Source of the DNA: Tsukamurella paurometabola
GTDB taxonomy: Bacteria; Actinomycetota; Actinomycetes; Mycobacteriales; Mycobacteriaceae
Assembly: GCF_900631615.1 (NCBI RefSeq)
Contig: NZ_LR131273.1
Location: forward strand, 3,938,850-4,002,849
Length of the DNA: 64,000 nucleotides
Direction of reading: 5' to 3'
The notes under the pieces were generated by a model. The model did not search any database and had not been told where the DNA came from. It saw nothing but the letters and a program-made list of their open reading frames with translations. Positions 57,743 through 64,000 of the stretch are shown here, piece by piece (position 1 is the stretch's first letter; each line of letters starts with the position of its first letter). The position numbers and the translations under genes were made by a program.

Positions 57743-58338
57743 TGCGGCGCGGTGGGAGGTCGGTGGCCGTGGCCGCCGCGGCGGTGTTCGCCCTCGCGGG
57801 GTGCGGGAGCACCGTCGACGGGTCGGCGGCGGCACCGTCGTCCAACCCGAGCGCGCAGAGCGACCTGCGGCCGCCGGTCAGCGCGACGGCGACGGAACCG
57901 ACCGCGCCGGTCTCCGTCACCGTCGACGGGGCGAGGGCCCCGATCGACGCCGTCGCCACCGACTCGCAGGGCGCCCTCTACCCGCCGACGGACGTGAACC
58001 GGCTCGGCTGGTGGGTCGACTCCGCTCTGCCGGGTTCCGGGGCCGGGTCGGTCGTCGTCACCGGACACGTCGACGACGCCCGGCAGGGCGCCGGCTACGC
58101 GAAGCGCTTCTCCGGGCTCGCGCGGGGCGACGAGGTCACCCTCACGGGCAAGGACGGGGCGTCCGTGCGGTACCGCGTCACCCGCACCGCGTCGGTGCAC
58201 AAGGGCGTCCTGCCGACGGACGACCTGAACCGGCTCGACGGTCCCGAGACCCTGATCCTCGTCACCTGCGGCGGGCGGTTCGTGGGTCCGCCGATGGGTT
58301 ACGAGAACAACGATCTCGTCTACGCGGAGCGCGCCTGA
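57742..58338 (+). CDS. Class F-like sortase lipoprotein
   Basis: A 198-residue lipoprotein: lipobox FALAGC with Cys21, a Ser/Pro-rich linker, then a sortase barrel (about 62-196). The catalytic pair is visible: His109 in VVTGHVDD and Cys176 in LILVTCGG. The Arg usually found after the Cys in class F (a YRDN-like motif) reads GYENN here, while Arg179 sits close to the Cys, so the triad is not standard. Its ATG overlaps the SpaA-protein stop (TGATG), so it probably acts on or with that protein outside the membrane. Confidence 0.78.
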   Translation: MRRGGRSVAVAAAAVFALAGCGSTVDGSAAAPSSNPSAQSDLRPPVSATATEPTAPVSVTVDGARAPIDAVATDSQGALYPPTDVNRLGWWVDSALPGSGAGSVVVTGHVDDARQGAGYAKRFSGLARGDEVTLTGKDGASVRYRVTRTASVHKGVLPTDDLNRLDGPETLILVTCGGRFVGPPMGYENNDLVYAERA

Positions 58339-58350
58339 CGGTCGCGCGGT

Positions 58351-58356
58351 TAGGGT
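58351..58356 (+). promoter_or_regulatory. Leaderless -10 element (TAGGGT) of the SDR gene
   Basis: TAGGGT ends seven bases before the ATG at 58364, directly after the sortase-like gene. Confidence 0.45.
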
Positions 58357-58363
58357 CGGAAGC

Positions 58364-59158
58364 ATGCGTATCGACCTGAGCGGGCGGACCGCCCTCGTGA
58401 CCGGATCCACCCAGGGCATCGGCCTCGCCATCGCCGCCGGCCTCGCGCAGGCGGGCGCACGGGTGGGGATCAACGGGCGATCGGAGGGCCGCGTCGGCGG
58501 CGCGATCACGGCCCTCCGCGACCGGGTGCCCGGGGCGGACCTGGTCCCCGTCGTCGCGGACGTCACCGTCGAGATCGAGGCCGAGCACGCGGTCTCCGAG
58601 CTCGGCGCGGTCGACGTCCTGGTGAACAATCTGGGCGTCTTCGGCGCCGCGGACCCGCTCGAGATCTCCGACGACGAATGGCGCCGCTACTTCGACGTCA
58701 ACGTGCTCGCCGCGGTGCGCCTGACGCGACTCCTGTTGCCCGGTATGACGGACCGCGGGTGGGGGCGCGTGCTCAACATCGCGAGCGACTCCGCGATCGT
58801 CACTCCGGCCGAGATGATCCACTACGGCGTCTCCAAGACCGCTCTGCTCGGTGTGTCCCGCGGCTTCGCGAAGGCCGCGGCGGGCACCGGCGTCACGGTC
58901 AATTCGGTGATCGCCGGCCCCACGCACACCGGCGGCGTCGAGGACTTCGTCTACCAGCTGGTGAGCCGCGACCTGCCGTGGGAGGAGGCGCAGCGCGAAT
59001 TCATGCGCCTGCACCGCCCGCAGTCGCTGATCCAGCGCCTCATCGAGCCGGAGGAGATCGCGAACATGGTGGTGTACCTCAGCTCGCCGCTCGCCTCCGC
59101 CACGACGGGCGGCGCGGTCCGTGTCGACGGCGGGTACGTGGACTCGATCCTGCCCTGA
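58364..59158 (+). CDS. Short-chain dehydrogenase/reductase
   Basis: A 264-residue classical SDR. The cofactor motif is TGSTQGIG (about 14-21), NNLG near 87, the catalytic Ser in NIASDS (about 142) and Tyr-x-x-x-Lys in HYGVSKTALLG (about 154-164). It should use NAD(P)H to interconvert an alcohol and ketone; the substrate is unknown. It is transcribed alone and converges with the ABC-F gene. Confidence 0.9.
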   Translation: MRIDLSGRTALVTGSTQGIGLAIAAGLAQAGARVGINGRSEGRVGGAITALRDRVPGADLVPVVADVTVEIEAEHAVSELGAVDVLVNNLGVFGAADPLEISDDEWRRYFDVNVLAAVRLTRLLLPGMTDRGWGRVLNIASDSAIVTPAEMIHYGVSKTALLGVSRGFAKAAAGTGVTVNSVIAGPTHTGGVEDFVYQLVSRDLPWEEAQREFMRLHRPQSLIQRLIEPEEIANMVVYLSSPLASATTGGAVRVDGGYVDSILP

Positions 59159-59190
59159 CCTCGGCGGCCCGACGGGCCGTGCCTCCGGGG

Positions 59191-60819
<1,629 letters not shown>

Positions 60820-60830
60820 AACGGTCCAGC

Positions 60831-62060
60831 TTACCGGTCCGGCGGTGCGCTTCTCACCTCCGTTTGCGGCGCCGTGACGCCGCTCACGCGCGGGTCCGGG
60901 TCGGTAGGCGCCTGCGCGGGGGCCACGGCGCCACAGGGATCGCGCACGACGATCCGCAGCGACCGATCGGCCTTCGCCTCGTACAGGGCCGTGTCCGCGA
61001 TCTCGATCGCCTCGGGCAGACGGCGCGGGTCACGCACGGGCACGATGGCCACGCCCACACTCGCAGCGATCAGCGGCGGACCCTCCTGCGCGACGACGAG
61101 GGCGCGGACCGCGCCGAGGATCGCCTCGACGTCGGCGCGACGGGCGCCGGTCCCCACGATGAGGAACTCGTCGCCGCCCATCCGGGCGAGCGCCGCCGTC
61201 GGAATCCCGGCCTGCAGGCACCGCGCCGTCTCCACCAGTCGCCGGTCACCGGCCTGGTGGCCGTACGCGTCGTTGAAGGCCTTGAAACCGTCGAGATCGA
61301 GGACCGCGACCACGCACACGCCGTCGGCGTCCCCGCGCAGCCGCCGCCGCATCTCGGCGTCGAGGCCCCGTCGTCCGTAGAGTCCCGTGAGCGTGTCGTG
61401 GTCCCGCTCGAGGGTGACCTGACCGAGCCCCCGTCGCCCGGCCTCCACCACGAACTGGACGATGAGCGGGAGCGCGATCGCGATGGTCGCGGCGGGCGCC
61501 ACGACGGGATAGAGCTCGCCGAAGGCGATCCCGTGGGCGTGCACGGTCACCACCGTCGCCGCGATCACGGCCGCGGTGCTGAACAGGCAGTGCAGCAGCA
61601 GGATCCGCCAGCCCAGCAGGAACGCGACCAGCATCGCGAGCATGCCGAAGTACATCGTCGTCCCGACGAGCCCGTAGCCGGACATGGTCAGGGCGGAGAT
61701 CAGGAGCAGGACGTCCGCGCACGCGACGAAGACGATGGCGTCCCGGCACGACCGCCTGCGGCGCAGCAGCCACCACACGCCCAGGACCGCTCCGCCGATC
61801 GATCCCCCGAGATACGCCACGGTCGCCGCCGGGGTGGACGGCCCGATCGGGAGGAACAGGCTCACCACGCCGATCGGCAGCAGGACGATGGCGAGGGCCG
61901 ACACCACGAAGCGGAGCGCGAGACCGCCGCCCTGGCCGATGATGCCCGACGTGGCGAAGGCGTACTCGGCGCGCCCCGCCTCCCGCCACCCGGATCGATC
62001 GGTGAGGATGCGCGCGAGTCGGCGAACGTTCCTGCCGTACCGTCGCGACCGAGGACTCAC
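60831..62060 (-). CDS. Membrane GGDEF diguanylate cyclase 1
   Basis: A 409-residue protein. Six or so transmembrane helices (about 45-205) precede a GGDEF domain (about 220-385) with the full motif RMGGDEF and DLDGFKAFNDAYGHQAGD. It should make cyclic di-GMP. No RxxD inhibitory site is seen five residues before GGDEF. GTG 62060 starts 11 nt after the stop of the next GGDEF gene. Close paralogue of the two genes upstream. Confidence 0.88.
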   Translation of the reverse strand: MSPRSRRYGRNVRRLARILTDRSGWREAGRAEYAFATSGIIGQGGGLALRFVVSALAIVLLPIGVVSLFLPIGPSTPAATVAYLGGSIGGAVLGVWWLLRRRRSCRDAIVFVACADVLLLISALTMSGYGLVGTTMYFGMLAMLVAFLLGWRILLLHCLFSTAAVIAATVVTVHAHGIAFGELYPVVAPAATIAIALPLIVQFVVEAGRRGLGQVTLERDHDTLTGLYGRRGLDAEMRRRLRGDADGVCVVAVLDLDGFKAFNDAYGHQAGDRRLVETARCLQAGIPTAALARMGGDEFLIVGTGARRADVEAILGAVRALVVAQEGPPLIAASVGVAIVPVRDPRRLPEAIEIADTALYEAKADRSLRIVVRDPCGAVAPAQAPTDPDPRVSGVTAPQTEVRSAPPDR

Positions 62061-62071
62061 GATCGCAAATC

Positions 62072-63244
62072 CTAGTCGGAGTCGTCGGCGTCCCGCACGG
62101 TCAGATCGCGAACCACCAGGCGGCGCGAGCGGTCCGCCTTCGCCGTGTAGAGGGCCCGATCGGCCTCTCCCACCGCGCTGGGCAGGTCCGAGGTGCTGAG
62201 GCGGGGGCGCACGACGAGGCCGATGCTCCCGGCGATCGGGCCGCCCTCGTCCACCAACCGGCGCAGGTCGCCGATGACCACGTCCGCCTCCGTGCGCCCC
62301 AGCCGGAGGGCGACGATCACGAACTCGTCGCCGCCCATTCGGCCGATGAGCGCGCTCGAGAGACCGCCGCGGAGCCACTGCGCCGTCTCGGCGAGGTACT
62401 TGTCGCCGGCGAGATGGCCGTAGGTGTCGTTGTAGGCCTTGAAGCCGTCGAGGTCCAGGATCGCGACCACCGCGGTGTCGTGCTCACGCCGGTGGACGAG
62501 GCCGCGGAGCGTGGCCTGCAGGCCGGCGCGGCTGAACAGGCCCGTCAAGGTGTCCCGGTTGCGCTCGACCGTCACCACGCCGATCCCGCGTCGACCGAAC
62601 TCGACGATGAACTGGACGAGCATCGGGAGAGCGAAGTCGATCGTCGCCGCAGGAGCGAGGATCGCGTACAGCTGACCCATCGCGACGCCGTCGGCCTGGA
62701 CGGCCGCGACCGTGCAGGCCGCGATCGCGGCGAGGGAGAACAGGCAGTGCACGACCAGGATCCGCCACCCCAGGAGGAAGGCGGTGAGCATCGCCAGCAT
62801 GCCGAGGTAGGTGGTTCCCGCCACCTTGGCGATGCCGAACTGGGCGAGGCACCCGGTGAGGAGACAGATGTCGGCGATCGCCACGAAGGTCATCGCATCC
62901 TGAGCGCGCGGCCTCCGCAGCCGGAGCCACCAGGTACCGAGTACCGCGCTGCCGCTGGCGGCGACCACGAACACGATCATCGCGGCGGTGCTGCGCGGGC
63001 GGGCGTCGGAGAACAGGACGCCGATGCACAGCGGCACCATCAGCAGCGCCAGGGACCCCACCACGAAGCGCAGCGCGATACCGCCGCCCTGCCCCTTGAT
63101 CCAGGACGTCGCCTGTTCGTACTCGGCGCGCCCGGCGTACCGCCAACCGGATCGGCGGGTCAGCGCCCGAGCCCCGGCACGGAGAAGATGCGGCAGACCG
63201 ACCGGTCCCCACAGCTCGGCCGGCCGCCGCGCGTCAGCGGCCAA
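62072..63244 (-). CDS. Membrane GGDEF diguanylate cyclase 2
   Basis: A 390-residue paralogue of the first cyclase with the same layout: about six N-terminal helices (about 50-205), then a GGDEF domain with RMGGDEF and DLDGFKAYNDTYGHLAGD. The N-terminal segment SGWRYAGRAEYEQATSWIKGQGGGIALRFVV matches gene 1 closely in residues before the first helix (quoted here only by its ends: SGWRYAGRAEYE and GGGIALRF). The TTG start at 63244 is uncertain. No RxxD site is seen. Confidence 0.87.
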   Translation of the reverse strand: MAADARRPAELWGPVGLPHLLRAGARALTRRSGWRYAGRAEYEQATSWIKGQGGGIALRFVVGSLALLMVPLCIGVLFSDARPRSTAAMIVFVVAASGSAVLGTWWLRLRRPRAQDAMTFVAIADICLLTGCLAQFGIAKVAGTTYLGMLAMLTAFLLGWRILVVHCLFSLAAIAACTVAAVQADGVAMGQLYAILAPAATIDFALPMLVQFIVEFGRRGIGVVTVERNRDTLTGLFSRAGLQATLRGLVHRREHDTAVVAILDLDGFKAYNDTYGHLAGDKYLAETAQWLRGGLSSALIGRMGGDEFVIVALRLGRTEADVVIGDLRRLVDEGGPIAGSIGLVVRPRLSTSDLPSAVGEADRALYTAKADRSRRLVVRDLTVRDADDSD

Positions 63245-63319
63245 CGCTGATCCCGGTCGTCACGGGAGTCGATCCTACTAGGGCGCCCCGTGCCCCCGAT
63301 GCAGGCGCCCGAATTCCAG

Positions 63320-64000
63320 TTACAACATCAGCGGATTCCGCACCACGACCGCCGTCGTCGGGGAGCGCTTGGCCTGATACAGGGCCTCGTCCGCCTCGAC
63401 CGCGAGCTCTCCGAGCCGGTCCCGATCACGACCTCGCGCGATCACGACACCGAGGCTGCCGCGGATCCTCCTGTCCCCGTCCCCGTGCCGCTGCACGAGG
63501 TCGCGGAGCTCCTCCAGCACGCGCGCGGCGTCGTCCCGGTCGGCACGGACCGCGAACAGGCCGAACTCGTCGCCGCCGTTGCGGCCCACGACCAACCGCG
63601 GCACGGCCATGAGGCGCCGCGCGACGTCGACGAGCAACTCGTCCCCCGCCGTGTGTCCGTGGGAGTCGTTGTACCGCTTGAAGTCGTCCAGATCGAGGGC
63701 CCCTACGAGCATGATGTCGTCGGAGCCGACCCGCAGCGCGGCACGGCGCACGGCGAAGGACATCCCGCGCCGATTGTGCACGCCCGTGAGAACGTCGGTG
63801 TACCACTCGCGGGAGACACGGGTGATGCCGTACCGCCCGGTTTCCACGACGACCTGGATGACGACGGGAAGCCCGACCACGGTGGTGATCGCGGGAGTCG
63901 TGTACACGTACAGATCCAGAAGGGAACGCCCCTCCGCGAGGATCGAGTAGCCCGTCAGCCCCGCGATGAGCACCAGCGAGTAGACGCAGTGCACCAGCAG
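63320..64000 (-). CDS. Membrane GGDEF diguanylate cyclase 3, N-terminus cut by window edge
   Basis: The C-terminal 226 codons of a third paralogue; the frame stays open to the edge (LLVHCVYS aligns with the fifth helix of the other two). It has two remaining helices and a GGDEF domain with GRNGGDEF and DLDDFKRYNDSHGHTAGD. Start and the first helices lie beyond the window. It is followed by a 75-bp gap before cyclase 2. Confidence 0.87.
   Translation of the reverse strand: MLVHCVYSLVLIAGLTGYSILAEGRSLLDLYVYTTPAITTVVGLPVVIQVVVETGRYGITRVSREWYTDVLTGVHNRRGMSFAVRRAALRVGSDDIMLVGALDLDDFKRYNDSHGHTAGDELLVDVARRLMAVPRLVVGRNGGDEFGLFAVRADRDDAARVLEELRDLVQRHGDGDRRIRGSLGVVIARGRDRDRLGELAVEADEALYQAKRSPTTAVVVRNPLML

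Noticed and set aside
54736-58338. 1200-codon plus-strand frame joining TetR, glycosyltransferase, SpaA-like and sortase regions
   Set aside because: Only its last 198 codons match a real protein (the sortase); the rest is an Arg/Pro-rich shadow in the wrong frame.

Overview
The window is very GC-rich DNA, close to fully coding, with many GTG and some TTG starts, stop/start overlaps of the ATGA or GTGA type, and no tRNA, rRNA, CRISPR array, insertion sequence or phage gene that I can see. It carries the fabG-inhA pair of mycolate (FAS-II) synthesis, an actinobacterial ferrochelatase with C-terminal cysteines, RipA-type peptidoglycan hydrolase and an acn-acnR pair. This points to a mycolic-acid actinobacterium (order Mycobacteriales). 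Tsukamurella or a close relative is my best guess, but that is inference from memory, not a search.

The backbone matches, in order, the Mycobacterium tuberculosis Rv1473-Rv1493 neighbourhood: mutB/mutA (1-1917), a TVP38 membrane protein (2038-2727), SPFH and NfeD proteins (12717-14461), an Rv1486c-like protein, hemH, inhA, fabG (21105-24534), VWA-DUF58-MoxR (24655-27669), ripA, an Rv1476-like protein, acn and acnR (27767-33804), and an Rv1473-like ABC-F protein (59191-60819). Accessory modules are inserted between these conserved genes.

The first insert (2.7-9.3 kb) is a divergent aminophosphonate cluster: a GntR regulator and a phosphonatase-like HAD enzyme on one side, and an FAD amine oxidase plus a four-gene ABC importer on the other. 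Next are a LysR/TDT exporter pair and an HTH protein with a membrane partner. At 14.5-21 kb lie an alpha/beta hydrolase, a TetR-controlled AurF-type diiron oxygenase with a DUF4873 protein, a DUF3097 protein, and a phosphotransferase/lipocalin-like pair behind a KstR-type box.

The largest accessory stretch (33.8-59.2 kb) holds a tightly coupled five-gene operon (SWIM zinc finger, DUF5691, MoxR-type AAA+, DUF5682, VWA) that looks like an uncharacterised ATPase/metal-sensor system. It is followed by a Wadjet (JetABC) condensin without an adjacent jetD nuclease, an AraC-controlled cyclase/acyl-CoA ligase operon, a PIG-L deacetylase, a TetR/glycosyltransferase pair with twin operators, and a SpaA-fold secreted protein with a lipoprotein class F-like sortase. 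The window ends in three tandem membrane GGDEF proteins, the last cut by the window edge.

Regulatory DNA is readable at several places: an AcnR operator on the acn -10 element, a HutC-type GntR site, a KstR-type site, TetR dyads, and about ten genes whose start codon lies 6-7 nt after a TANNNT -10 box, which suggests leaderless mRNAs.
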